Source: Planctomycetota bacterium (lineage in GTDB: Bacteria > Planctomycetota > UBA1135). From it: a stretch of DNA of 64,000 nucleotides. The DNA lies in contig JAAESM010000085.1 of NCBI GenBank assembly GCA_024229395.1, positions 1 through 64,000 of the forward strand, written 5' to 3'. Position numbers and translations under genes: made by a program. The notes under the pieces were generated by a model, which did not search any database, was not told where the DNA came from, and saw only the letters and a list, made by a program, of their open reading frames with translations. Shown here piece after piece: positions 6,219 through 14,361 of the stretch. Each line of letters begins with the position of its first letter. The first letter of the stretch is position 1.

Positions 6219-8149
6219 TGTTCTTGCTGCCACTGTTATTCGCTGCGTTGCCGTCTGCTCAATGTTCCAACATTGATGCGGATGCGGTCTTTCATGACCA
6301 GTCGCCGGTCTACTGCTCGCCGCTGGAACCAATGCCTGGCGACACGGTCAGCCTGCGCCTACGCGCTGCCCATGGCGACCTGACTTCCGCAACGGTACGG
6401 ATCTGGGATACCGGTTTGAATGGTGGCGCCGGTGGCGAAGTGTTGGTGCCGATGTGGGTCGAAGGCCAAGTCGGTCCTGGCAATCAGTTCGACATGTGGC
6501 GCGCCGATATTCAAGTTGGCACGAATCACTTGTGGTATCGCTTTCGCTTGGAAGATAGCGGTTGTGTGGATTACTACCAGATCACCGGCGTGCTGGATTG
6601 GGCCACCACCAGCATTCCTGATTTCCAGATCCACCCCGGCTTCCAAGGCCCACCTTGGGCACGCGGTGCGGTCGGTTATCAGATCTTTCCCGATCGTTTC
6701 CGCAACGGTGATCCGAGCAACGATCCGCAGACTGGAGATTGGGAGTACCCCTCCCCCGGTCAGTTCATCACCGGCCACTCCAATTGGAATGCCACTCCGA
6801 CCGGCGGCACCGATTTCTTTGGTGGTGACCTGCTCGGCGTTTGGCAAGGCAGTGATTACCTCGATTGGCTGGGAGTCGAATTCATCTGGTTCAATCCGGT
6901 TTTCGAAAGCCGTTCCAATCACCGCTACGATGCGGTCAACTACGACCACATCGATCCTGCATTGGGATCCGATTCGGATTTCAACCTGCTGGTGCGTGGA
7001 CTCAAACGCAAAGGCATCCGCGTGATCCTCGATGGCGTGCTGAACCACTGCTCCTCTTGGAGTGAATGGTTCGATCGTTATGAGCAATACCCCTGGACCG
7101 GTGCGCATGAGAATCCGGCTACCAGCCCGTGGGGCGATTGGTTCACCTTCCTGCCAGGTTTCAATCACATCAGCGCGCCGGAAAATTACTGCTCGTGGTT
7201 CGCGATCAACACCTTGCCTAAGCTCAACTACAGCAACCCACTGGTGCGTGACCGCATGGTGCGCAATCCGGATAGCGTCTTGCGAGGTTGGCTGCAGACC
7301 GGGATTTCTGGTTGGCGCCTGGATGCGGCGGAAGACGTCGGCCCAGGCTGCAGTGGCGATGACCACAGTGTTTGGCGCGAGATGCGCGACTACATTAAAC
7401 AGGATGACCCGAACGCACTGCTGGTGCTCGAGGAATGGAGTGATGCTTCAGCCTGGCTCTATGGCGACCAGTTCGACGGCGTCATGAACTTCCATGGCTT
7501 CCTGTTCCCGGTGCAGGATTACTGCCTGAACCGCTCGATCTCCACGCAGGATTTCGTCGAACGCTTCACTCGCGGTGCACGCGCTTATCCCGCCACCGCC
7601 AACCACAGTTCGTGGAACCAGCTCGGCAACCACGACCTATCGCGTGCCTTGACCCGTGCCAACAATCAAGCACCGCGCTTGATGGAAGCGACCTTCCTGC
7701 AGTTCACGCTGCCAGGAACACCCGTCGTCTATTACGGCGACGAGATCGGCATGGTCGGCGGCAGTGATCCGGATAACCGTCGTACCTTCGACTGGAACAT
7801 CAGCAACTGGAATGTTCCACTGGCACGCTTCACCAAGCGCTTGGCCAAGCTGCGGGCGGAGCATCCGGCATTACGTGAAGGTAGCTTCGATCCCTATTGG
7901 GTTCATCACGCTGGGCGCGTGATGGTCTTCGCTCGGGAACACACCATGGAGACCTTGATCGCGGTTGCTTCCAGTGGCGACAATCATCTCGATGTCACGA
8001 TTCCCGTTGGCCGATACTTCCCCGCTGGTGCGGTCTTGGAAGACTTGATCAGTGGCGACACGATTACGGTCAGTGCCAATCGCACGATCGACTTGAGTGG
8101 CGCTGCTCGCTTGGAAGCGCATGGTTCGCGCCTCTATCGCGCGCTGTAA
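6218..8149 (+). CDS. Secreted GH13 alpha-amylase family enzyme (neopullulanase/cyclomaltodextrinase-like)
   Basis: 643 aa from ATG 6218 (an in-frame TTG just before it is less likely, given the TGATG overlap). A signal peptide (1-15) is followed by an N-terminal starch-binding-like beta domain to about 125, then the (beta/alpha)8 barrel. Conserved regions are D-G-V-L-N-H at 272-277, G-W-R-L-D-A with nucleophile Asp369, acid/base Glu405 in V-L-E-E-W, and N-H-D with Asp473. The F-P-D-R-F and R-Y-D-A-V segments fit the GH13 group that cleaves cyclodextrins, pullulan and maltooligosaccharides. The extracellular location suggests degradation of external alpha-glucans. It is coupled to the upstream peptidase gene. 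Confidence 0.9.
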   Translation: MFLLPLLFAALPSAQCSNIDADAVFHDQSPVYCSPLEPMPGDTVSLRLRAAHGDLTSATVRIWDTGLNGGAGGEVLVPMWVEGQVGPGNQFDMWRADIQVGTNHLWYRFRLEDSGCVDYYQITGVLDWATTSIPDFQIHPGFQGPPWARGAVGYQIFPDRFRNGDPSNDPQTGDWEYPSPGQFITGHSNWNATPTGGTDFFGGDLLGVWQGSDYLDWLGVEFIWFNPVFESRSNHRYDAVNYDHIDPALGSDSDFNLLVRGLKRKGIRVILDGVLNHCSSWSEWFDRYEQYPWTGAHENPATSPWGDWFTFLPGFNHISAPENYCSWFAINTLPKLNYSNPLVRDRMVRNPDSVLRGWLQTGISGWRLDAAEDVGPGCSGDDHSVWREMRDYIKQDDPNALLVLEEWSDASAWLYGDQFDGVMNFHGFLFPVQDYCLNRSISTQDFVERFTRGARAYPATANHSSWNQLGNHDLSRALTRANNQAPRLMEATFLQFTLPGTPVVYYGDEIGMVGGSDPDNRRTFDWNISNWNVPLARFTKRLAKLRAEHPALREGSFDPYWVHHAGRVMVFAREHTMETLIAVASSGDNHLDVTIPVGRYFPAGAVLEDLISGDTITVSANRTIDLSGAARLEAHGSRLYRAL

Positions 8150-8162
8150 ATGTGAGTGCGCT

Positions 8163-8525
8163 TCAGGAAACCAACATGGCTTCCACCGATTCCACCAGCT
8201 CTTCGCGGGTGAATGGTTTCAGCAAGGTGGCACCTGCGCCCAACATGCGTGCGGCGCGCAGATAGAACTCGGCACCGACGACGCCAGACATGGCAATGAT
8301 GCCCATATCCGGATGCGTCTTGCGCAGTTCCATTACGGTCTCAGCGCCCTCCTTTTCAGGCATCACCAAATCGGTGAGGACCAGATCGCATTGGATCCGT
8401 TGCAGGACCTCAATAGCTTCAACTCCGTTACATGCTTCTGAAGTCTCGTAACCTGCATCCTCCAGGAAAGTGCACGCAACGCGGCGTACATCTTCTTCGT
8501 CATCGACAACTAGTATCCGTTTCAT
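8163..8525 (-). CDS. Single-domain response regulator (CheY-like receiver)
   Basis: 120 aa with only a receiver domain: the acidic pocket is D9-E10-E11, the phospho-acceptor Asp52 (L-T-D-L-V-M-P), the switch Ser in M-S-G, and K-P-F near 104. There is no output domain, and no histidine kinase lies nearby, so it is an orphan that must act by protein-protein contact or in a phosphorelay. It is convergent with the amylase gene, 13 bp away. Confidence 0.92.
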   Translation of the reverse strand: MKRILVVDDEEDVRRVACTFLEDAGYETSEACNGVEAIEVLQRIQCDLVLTDLVMPEKEGAETVMELRKTHPDMGIIAMSGVVGAEFYLRAARMLGAGATLLKPFTREELVESVEAMLVS

Positions 8526-8549
8526 TTGAGGGGCTTAGGCCTGAACTAA

Positions 8550-9266
8550 TTATGCTCGGAGCACCGCTGCCAAGTCAAGCCCGGGAGCAAGTAATTCTTC
8601 CGAACATCCTGCCCGAAAAAGGGTTGCGTCGCCACCGAGGAGCTCATATTTATCCATTTCGCGGCGCAAGAAAGTGCCCTCGTGCAACCCCAGCACCTTT
8701 AGGGAGTTCATCTCGTGGTATTCCGCAATCCTTTGCGCGCGCGTTTCACCGAAATGCTCAATGAAATTATCGCCTTCGCGAACCCAAACCTGGCCGCGAT
8801 AATAGTGGGAATTAATCTGGAAAGGAATCAGCCCTAGTGTCTCGAAACTTTCCGGCATCACGATCGGCATGTCGTTGGTGGTCTGCATGGTTGGGCACGC
8901 GACATTGGTGCCTGCAGAAGCGCCCATATAGGGAATTCCGCCTTGCACGCGGCGTTTAATCGGGTCGATCAAACCGAAACGCTGCAGGTCATGGGTAAGC
9001 CGAAAAGTGTTGCCGCCGCCTACGAAGATGCCTTCTGCCTCCTCAACAGCGGCCACTGGATCGGCGCAGGAATCAATGCCAACCAACTCGTAGCCAGCGT
9101 CGAATCCACGCGCGAGCAGAGCCTTGAGATAAGCCTGATGATTATGCAGGGCATAAGGAATGAATAAGATTCGCTTCACGTTACCGAAGAAGGAACGCAT
9201 TTCGCCGCGGAAGAATGCGCGTCGTTCTTCGTTGCCGAAACCACCACTACCAAGCAAGACTCTCAT
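8550..9266 (-). CDS. pepE: Alpha-aspartyl dipeptidase (peptidase E, S51 family)
   Basis: 238 aa, cytosolic. The family signature is clear: an N-terminal L-L-G-S-G-G, then V-G-G-G-N-T-F-R-L at 82-90, and the nucleophile elbow G-A-S-A-G-T-N with Ser118. A conserved His follows in N-S-H-Y. Peptidase E hydrolyses dipeptides with N-terminal aspartate. A TATCCT box sits 7 nt upstream of its ATG and overlaps the promoter of the divergent DoxX gene. Confidence 0.9.
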   Translation of the reverse strand: MRVLLGSGGFGNEERRAFFRGEMRSFFGNVKRILFIPYALHNHQAYLKALLARGFDAGYELVGIDSCADPVAAVEEAEGIFVGGGNTFRLTHDLQRFGLIDPIKRRVQGGIPYMGASAGTNVACPTMQTTNDMPIVMPESFETLGLIPFQINSHYYRGQVWVREGDNFIEHFGETRAQRIAEYHEMNSLKVLGLHEGTFLRREMDKYELLGGDATLFRAGCSEELLAPGLDLAAVLRA

Positions 9267-9273
9267 GTTGAAA

Positions 9274-9283
9274 AGGATACACT
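9274..9283. promoter_or_regulatory. Overlapping divergent -10 elements for pepE and the DoxX gene
   Basis: TATCCT (minus strand, 9274-9279) lies 7 nt before the pepE start. TACACT (plus strand, 9278-9283) lies 6 nt before ATG 9290. The two boxes overlap by two bases, so transcription of the two genes may be mutually exclusive. Confidence 0.5.
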
Positions 9284-9289
9284 AAGCGG

Positions 9290-9718
9290 ATGAAGGACTG
9301 GTTATTGCTTTTCTTGCGCTTGATCGCCGGCGTCGGCCTCGCCTATTGGGCTGGGCATGGCAAGGTCTTCGACGAGGAAACCCGCGAGGCCTATTCCTTG
9401 GTATTGGCCGATGCCGGAATCCCGGCCGCCTACTTCACCACGCTGTTCCTCGGAGTGGTCGAGTTCTTTGGCTCGTGTTTCATCGCCGCTGGTTTCTTCA
9501 CCCGCAAGGCAGCCAGCCTGATGATCATCGCCGCCGGCACCAGCGCAGCGATCCAACTGCTGATTCTTGAGGCACCCGTCGCGCACCTTTTCCTGCTCGA
9601 TCAAGATGCAGGCTTCGGTACAGGCATCTTCATGATCGCCTACGTCGTGCTTCTGCTGTTCGGCCCAGGCAATATCTCATTTGATGCCGGCCGACGTCGG
9701 GTGTCTGCTGAGGATTAA
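9290..9718 (+). CDS. DoxX family membrane protein
   Basis: 142 aa with four hydrophobic helices (about 4-20, 45-65, 70-90 and 105-125). The first helix has L-R-L-I-A-G-V-G-L-A-Y-W-x-G-H-G-K-V, typical of DoxX/DoxD-like proteins of the inner membrane. Members are linked to redox and thiosulfate metabolism, but most, including this one, have no assigned substrate. It is monocistronic and divergent from pepE. Confidence 0.85.
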   Translation: MKDWLLLFLRLIAGVGLAYWAGHGKVFDEETREAYSLVLADAGIPAAYFTTLFLGVVEFFGSCFIAAGFFTRKAASLMIIAAGTSAAIQLLILEAPVAHLFLLDQDAGFGTGIFMIAYVVLLLFGPGNISFDAGRRRVSAED

Positions 9719-9773
9719 GTCCGCTACTTTGCTGGCCCCTGCCGCCTTCCATCAAGGTGCTGAATCTGGACAA

Positions 9774-9809
9774 AAAAGAAAGGCCGTCGGAGCCAAACTC
9801 CGACGGCCT
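9774..9809 (-). terminator. Rho-independent terminator of the PQQ-dehydrogenase gene
   Basis: Perfect 12-bp stem (AGGCCGTCGGAG with its complement) and a 5-nt loop. On the minus strand it is followed by TTTCTTTTTT. Confidence 0.9.
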
Positions 9810-9843
9810 TCACTCATCTCCAGGGGTGGCTTAAGCCTTGGGC

Positions 9844-11313
9844 TTAGTCCACGAACTCTTCGACAACGTTCGACACCAAGCCGTTCTGTACAGCTTCAAG
9901 GTAGACGGTGCGGTTGAACAATCCACCCGGAGGCACGATTGCGAACGATGCTTCACCGGAACCATTCGAGGTGGTGGTCAAGGCGTGGACGGGATTCGCC
10001 ATACGCACGGTCACGCCCAAGCGGCCGACAGGAGTGCTGCCTAGACCCACGAAGGAGTAAGCCAAGTAAACCGGGCTGTTCGGAGTTGCGTTGTGGACCA
10101 ACAGGCTGTCGGCGACACCAGCGTAGAGATGCGGCACATCGAGCCACAGGCCGGCAGGGACCAGCTTATGCACGGTGTTGGAACCACAAACATAGACCTC
10201 GCCGTCGGCATCGATACCGAGTGAACGGCCACTACCGCTGACACCACTTTGCGCAGTGTGATCGGTGTAATTGGTGTAACCACCGGCGCCGTCGTAACGC
10301 AGGGACCACAGCTCGCGGCTACCTGCATCGGTGAAGAAGTAACGGCCCTGCATGGTGGCCATGGTGCGTCCGCGGTAAACCTCGCTACCGATGATGCAGT
10401 TGCGGAAAGTTGGCGAGAAACGGTGGTTGTACTCGTAGATCGGCATCTCGAGGCCTGAGGTGTTACAACCGCTCGATGGGTTGTAGCAGTTCGTGCCTTC
10501 GGTGATGCGCCAACCGTAGTTCAAGCCACCTGGACTGCCTGCGTCTTCCACGTGGATGTATTCCCACTGGTTCTGGCCGACGTCGGCGATGTACATGTCG
10601 CCAGTCTCGGAGTCGAAGTTGAAGCGCCATGGGTTACGCAGACCAAGCGCCCAGATTTCATCAAGAACACCTCCAACGCCCACGAATGGGTTGCTGGTTG
10701 GGACGGTATAAGGCAGGCCGTTATCGACATCGATACGCAGCATCTTGCCAAGCAGCGAGTTGCCGTTTTGTGCGCGGTTACCTGGGTCACCGGCAGAGCC
10801 GCCATCACCAGTACCGATGTACAGGTAGCCATCGGGGCCGAAACGGATGTCACCACCGTTGTGGTTCGAGTATGGCTGGCTGATCGTCATGATGATCTGC
10901 GCCGAGTTTGGATTCACGACATCTGGGTTCGAGGAAACCGTGTAGCGCGCGACCACCGTGCTACCACCATTATTGGTGTAGTTGACGAACACCCAACCGG
11001 TGTTGTCGTAGTCAGGGTGGAAAGCCATACCGAGCAGTCCGCGTTCGCCACCAGAGCTGTTCAAGGCCTGCACATCGAGGAAGTGCGTGCCCAACATGGT
11101 GCCGTTTTTGACCACACGGACGGTGCCGCGCTGTTCAACAATGAAGATTCGGTCCGAATCACCAGGTGCGTGGGTCACCAGGAGCGGCTGAGAGAGGCCT
11201 GAGGCCACTGTGACGCTATCTAGTTCGACTTGCGCACTAGCCTGGGGGCTAGAACCAAGAAAAGCCAGGCTGAGAACCAAGCTTGAAAGTAAAAACTGTG
11301 GAGTTGAGTTCAT
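9844..11313 (-). CDS. Secreted PQQ-dependent sugar dehydrogenase (glucose/sorbosone dehydrogenase fold) with C-terminal beta-rich domain
   Basis: 489 aa from ATG 11313, with a signal peptide ending at A-S-A-Q (~28). The six-bladed propeller of soluble aldose dehydrogenases is visible: G-L-S-Q-P-L, S-G-G-E-R-G-L-L-G-M-A-F-H-P, N-H-N-G-G-D-I-R-F-G-P-D-G, G-D-G-G-S-A-G-D-P, and L-G-L-R-N-P-W-R-F with A-D-V-G-Q-N. The His and Arg known to bind PQQ and act in catalysis are within these motifs. The last ~90 residues are the small beta-rich domain shared with four other secreted proteins here. It probably oxidises sugars outside the cytoplasm. A paralogue without this tail is at 38275. Confidence 0.9.
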   Translation of the reverse strand: MNSTPQFLLSSLVLSLAFLGSSPQASAQVELDSVTVASGLSQPLLVTHAPGDSDRIFIVEQRGTVRVVKNGTMLGTHFLDVQALNSSGGERGLLGMAFHPDYDNTGWVFVNYTNNGGSTVVARYTVSSNPDVVNPNSAQIIMTISQPYSNHNGGDIRFGPDGYLYIGTGDGGSAGDPGNRAQNGNSLLGKMLRIDVDNGLPYTVPTSNPFVGVGGVLDEIWALGLRNPWRFNFDSETGDMYIADVGQNQWEYIHVEDAGSPGGLNYGWRITEGTNCYNPSSGCNTSGLEMPIYEYNHRFSPTFRNCIIGSEVYRGRTMATMQGRYFFTDAGSRELWSLRYDGAGGYTNYTDHTAQSGVSGSGRSLGIDADGEVYVCGSNTVHKLVPAGLWLDVPHLYAGVADSLLVHNATPNSPVYLAYSFVGLGSTPVGRLGVTVRMANPVHALTTTSNGSGEASFAIVPPGGLFNRTVYLEAVQNGLVSNVVEEFVD

Positions 11314-11395
11314 GAGCTGAGGTATTAAAAATACCAGAAACCAGAACATTTCGCCTGGAAATGCCTGAACTACGTACAATTTCTCGATTGCCCAG

Positions 11396-11935
11396 ATGAA
11401 AACCGCCCTGCTCCTCGTTCTAATTTGCGCCTTGCCGAGCTTGGCCTGTTCCAGCGATTCCAAAACCGCTACTGAGCCCACCATGACTGCCGAAGAAACC
11501 GCCCCACCCTCCGACACCCCGGAATCTGCCAGCGAGCAACGCGTTGTCCGCACCGAGGCCGAATGGCGCGAATTGCTCACCCCAGAGCAATATCACATCA
11601 CCCGCGAGGCCGGCACCGAACGCCCATTCAGCGGCGATTACTGGGACAAAAACGACGTAGGCACTTACGAATGCATAGGTTGCAACCAAAACCTATTCCT
11701 ATCGAACACCAAGTTCGACGCCGGCTGTGGTTGGCCTAGCTTCTTTGAGCCGGCTACGGAAGGAGCCGTGATTTACCTGGAAGACCGCAGTTTGGCACCA
11801 CGGATCCGCACTGAGATCCGTTGCAGCCGCTGTGACGGGCACCTGGGCCATGTCTTTGACGACGGCCCGCCTCCTACCGGCAAGCGTTACTGCCTGAATT
11901 CAGGCGCGATGCTGTTCAAGCCTGCCGAGGAATAA
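11396..11935 (+). CDS. msrB: Peptide-methionine (R)-S-oxide reductase, lipoprotein form
   Basis: 179 aa with a lipoprotein signal (lipobox L-A-C, Cys18) and an acidic Ser/Thr/Glu-rich spacer to about 50. The MsrB domain has structural zinc cysteines 93, 96, 143 and 146, the resolving Cys111 (G-C-G-W-P-S-F) and the catalytic Cys166 (R-Y-C-L-N-S). It reduces methionine-R-sulfoxide in envelope proteins. The catalytic residue is Cys here, not Sec, so not every redox enzyme of this organism uses selenium. Confidence 0.95.
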   Translation: MKTALLLVLICALPSLACSSDSKTATEPTMTAEETAPPSDTPESASEQRVVRTEAEWRELLTPEQYHITREAGTERPFSGDYWDKNDVGTYECIGCNQNLFLSNTKFDAGCGWPSFFEPATEGAVIYLEDRSLAPRIRTEIRCSRCDGHLGHVFDDGPPPTGKRYCLNSGAMLFKPAEE

Positions 11936-11943
11936 AAAAGAAA

Positions 11944-11979
11944 AAACCAGCGACCGTTTCCGGTCGCTGGTTTCCTTTC
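11944..11979 (+). terminator. Rho-independent terminator of msrB
   Basis: 13-bp stem AAACCAGCGACCG with its complement, TTTC loop, then TTTCCTTTCC. Confidence 0.85.
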
Positions 11980-12125
11980 CCCTTGCTACTTCTAGAGGTC
12001 GCCATCCCCAGCGACTTTCTAGTGGAATAACCCATGCGCAGCAACTATCCCATCGGCCAGGAATAAGGTCGAATTTAGGGAAATTTTGATTTATTTTGCA
12101 ATTTTGTAACCAAGCCCCTAATGCA

Positions 12126-12149
12126 TTGAAAATAAAGCACTTATGCTTT
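12126..12149 (-). terminator. Small terminator at the end of prmA
   Basis: On the minus strand AAAGCA-TAAG-TGCTTT includes the stop codon and is followed by ATTTTC. The stem is weak, but it is correctly placed between convergent genes. Confidence 0.5.
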
Positions 12150-13079
12150 GCGCCAAATTCCGGCTAACCACCGCCCACGGCCAATACGCTCCTCGAACTC
12201 AAGGCCCTGTTCAGCCATAGCCTGCGCTGTGGCCGCCCAATGCCTGCGCAAAATACCGCCAGCGAGCAATTGGCCCCTAGGTTCAACGAAATTCGCAAGG
12301 TTGCCAGCTCCAATCTGGAGGATGTCCGCAACCAGATTGGCCATGACGGCCGGCCATTGTCCGGCGGCACTCTCGAAACCACCGCGCCAGAAGTGACATT
12401 GGCTGGCCACACCGTTCATTTCAGCCATAGCATTGGCTTGGGCTGCGCTAAACGGATCGGGATCCATGCCAGTAACCTCTCTCACCCCCCCCAAGGCTGC
12501 CGCAACTGCCAGGATCCCTGATCCTGTCCCTACATCAAGAAGACGAGGCGGCGGTCCAGCGACACACCATTTCTGCAAAGTCTTCAGAGCCAAGCGGGTG
12601 GTTGGGTGCGTGCCAGTCCCGAAGGCGGAACCGGTCTTGAGGCGCAGCGGAATATCGCCGGGTTTGCAGGGCAGGTCCTCGAGCGGCTGGAAATCGGCGT
12701 GAACGACATAGTGCCCACAACGAAATGGCTTCCACTGCGCCTGCCAATCACTGACCTCGAAGTGCTTCTCCAAACCGTGTTGTTGCTCGGTGAAGCTCCA
12801 ATCCTCACCCGCAACACCAAGGTCCTTAATCCAAACAGGCAGCGCGGAGCGGAAAGTGCTGGCCTGGGCAAGCTCCAGCAGCACGCGCAGTTCGGTGCCT
12901 AAGGCTGGTGCATCGATATCGGTGTCGACGGCACCAAGTGGATAAGAGGTCTCGCCGATGGCGCTGCCGAAGCCATGCTCACTAATCAGCCAAGTGAGGC
13001 TTTCCTCCCACATGGACGGCAGCGTGATGCGGAACAGCACCTTCTGCGTGGGGTCCAATGGCGAAGCGGAGGAACTCAC
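12141..13079 (-). CDS. prmA: Ribosomal protein L11 methyltransferase
   Basis: 312 aa, GTG start at 13079. An N-terminal substrate-recognition domain (~1-130) is followed by a class I SAM methyltransferase: F-G-T-G-T-H-P-T-T at about 172, motif I L-D-V-G-T-G-S-G-I-L at ~199, D-P-D-P near 224, and A-N-L-V-A-D-I-L near 265 (usually A-N-I). The enzyme trimethylates L11 on the ribosome. It is divergent from nth, with only 21 bp between the starts. Confidence 0.9.
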   Translation of the reverse strand: MSSSASPLDPTQKVLFRITLPSMWEESLTWLISEHGFGSAIGETSYPLGAVDTDIDAPALGTELRVLLELAQASTFRSALPVWIKDLGVAGEDWSFTEQQHGLEKHFEVSDWQAQWKPFRCGHYVVHADFQPLEDLPCKPGDIPLRLKTGSAFGTGTHPTTRLALKTLQKWCVAGPPPRLLDVGTGSGILAVAAALGGVREVTGMDPDPFSAAQANAMAEMNGVASQCHFWRGGFESAAGQWPAVMANLVADILQIGAGNLANFVEPRGQLLAGGILRRHWAATAQAMAEQGLEFEERIGRGRWLAGIWRKA

Positions 13080-13100
13080 GGTGCTCTACCATACCCATCC

Positions 13101-13790
13101 ATGGCTGCTCCAACCCTGCCTCGCAAACGAAACGCCGATTTCCCGTCACGCGAGAGTCTGACTGCACAACGCGCGCGCGCAGCAACGGTGATGGAGCGCT
13201 TGCTGGATCACTTTCCTGAAACGCGCACTGCGTTGGATTGGAAGACGCCCTTCGAGTTGTTGATCGCGACCATTCTTTCTGCGCAATGCACCGACGTGCG
13301 CGTGAACAAGGTCACCCCGGAGTTGTTCCGACGCTTCCCGGATCCGGCTGCCATGAGCAAGGCCACGCAGGAGCAGTTGGAAGAATTGGTGCGCACCACG
13401 GGGTTCTTTCGCAACAAAGCCAAGAGTCTGTTGGGAACGGCCAAGCGCTTGATGGAAGTATTTGACGGTGAGGTGCCGCAAACCATGAAGGAGTTGCTGA
13501 CCTTGCCGGGAGTGGCGCGCAAGACTGCCAACTGCGTGCTCGGTACTTGCTTTGGCATTAAGGTCGGCGTGGTGGTCGACACCCACGTGGGTCGAATCTC
13601 ACGGCGTTTGGGATTCACCCGCGAAGCGGATCCGGTCAAGGTCGAGCGCGATCTGATGAAGGTGTTCGAGCAGGAACTTTGGGTCAAGGTCAGTCACAGC
13701 ATGATCGATCATGGCCGCGAGACCTGCACGGCGCGGACGGCGCGCTGTGAGGGTTGTCTGCTGGCGGATATATGCCCGCAGCGGATTTGA
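13101..13790 (+). CDS. nth: Endonuclease III
   Basis: 229 aa from ATG 13101; longer starts would overlap prmA and lack family similarity. The helix-hairpin-helix L-P-G-V-A-R-K-T-A-N carries the catalytic Lys141, and Asp160 is in V-D-T-H-V. The 4Fe-4S cluster cysteines are 209, 216, 219 and 225 in the canonical C-x6-C-x2-C-x5-C spacing. It is a bifunctional DNA glycosylase/AP lyase for oxidised pyrimidines. The ~25-residue N-terminal extension is basic and not part of the core fold. Confidence 0.95.
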   Translation: MAAPTLPRKRNADFPSRESLTAQRARAATVMERLLDHFPETRTALDWKTPFELLIATILSAQCTDVRVNKVTPELFRRFPDPAAMSKATQEQLEELVRTTGFFRNKAKSLLGTAKRLMEVFDGEVPQTMKELLTLPGVARKTANCVLGTCFGIKVGVVVDTHVGRISRRLGFTREADPVKVERDLMKVFEQELWVKVSHSMIDHGRETCTARTARCEGCLLADICPQRI

Positions 13791-13915
13791 GTCGCGCGTG
13801 GTGCGGACTGCAGCGGAGTTGAGTCAATCCGATTGCTGGTCACACGGGTTGGAGCCGACTTTGAGCCAGATTTCGCCTTCACCAAGACTGTTTTCACACC
13901 GAAAAGGCAGGAATC

Positions 13916-13937
13916 TGCCAGTTGACGCAAACTGGCA
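13916..13937 (+). promoter_or_regulatory. Palindromic operator in front of the MerR-icmF operon
   Basis: A perfect 8-bp inverted repeat, TGCCAGTT and AACTGGCA, with a 6-bp spacer. It overlaps the -35 box and half of the promoter spacer. Its position and symmetry suit binding by the MerR-family protein encoded directly downstream. Confidence 0.75.
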
Positions 13938-13951
13938 AACTTTGCTAAAAT
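13922..13951 (+). promoter_or_regulatory. Promoter of the MerR-icmF operon
   Basis: -35 TTGACG (13922-13927), 18-bp spacer, -10 TAAAAT (13946-13951). The ATG at 13958 follows after 6 nt, so the mRNA should be leaderless. It is the best -35/-10 pair seen in the window. Confidence 0.75.
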
Positions 13952-13957
13952 CCACGG

Positions 13958-14356
13958 ATGGCGTCAGCAGAACGTACCTTCGACATCGCCACTCTAGCTC
14001 AGGAAGGCGGTGTAAGCTCCCGTACCATAAGGTATTACGGAGAGCTTGGGTTGTTGGCTGCTGAGTCGCGCGGGCCCGGAGGACGTCGGCAATATGGTGC
14101 CGATGCCCTGGAGCGCCTGCGATTCATCACGCGCCTGAAGAAACTCGGCCTGAGCCTCGGTGAGATCGCCGAGTTGAACAAGACCTTTGGCTCTGGCGCC
14201 ACGCCTGCCATGCTTTCGCATCTTGATGAGCTGCTCAACACCCGCTTGGTGGAAGTCGCCGAGCGCATTGAAGATTTGCACGCCCTACAGACGGACCTGC
14301 AAAGTTACCTTGACCGCATTCGCGTGAAGTCCGGCCAACCGTCGGCACCGGAATAG
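13958..14356 (+). CDS. MerR family transcriptional regulator
   Basis: 132 aa. The N-terminal winged helix-turn-helix is typical (I-A-T-L-A, then [14 protein letters not shown], then R-R-Q-Y-G). A long dimerisation helix follows from about 85. There is no cysteine cluster for metal sensing, so it is not a MerR/CueR-type metal sensor. It is more like the LiuR-type regulators of acyl-CoA genes, in keeping with icmF 5 bp downstream. The perfect palindrome over its own promoter indicates autoregulation and control of icmF. Confidence 0.9.
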   Translation: MASAERTFDIATLAQEGGVSSRTIRYYGELGLLAAESRGPGGRRQYGADALERLRFITRLKKLGLSLGEIAELNKTFGSGATPAMLSHLDELLNTRLVEVAERIEDLHALQTDLQSYLDRIRVKSGQPSAPE

Positions 14357-14361
14357 ACCTC

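Noticed and set aside
6359..7366. 335-codon minus-strand frame inside the GH13 gene
   Set aside because: All GH13 catalytic motifs are on the plus strand; the antisense frame has none.
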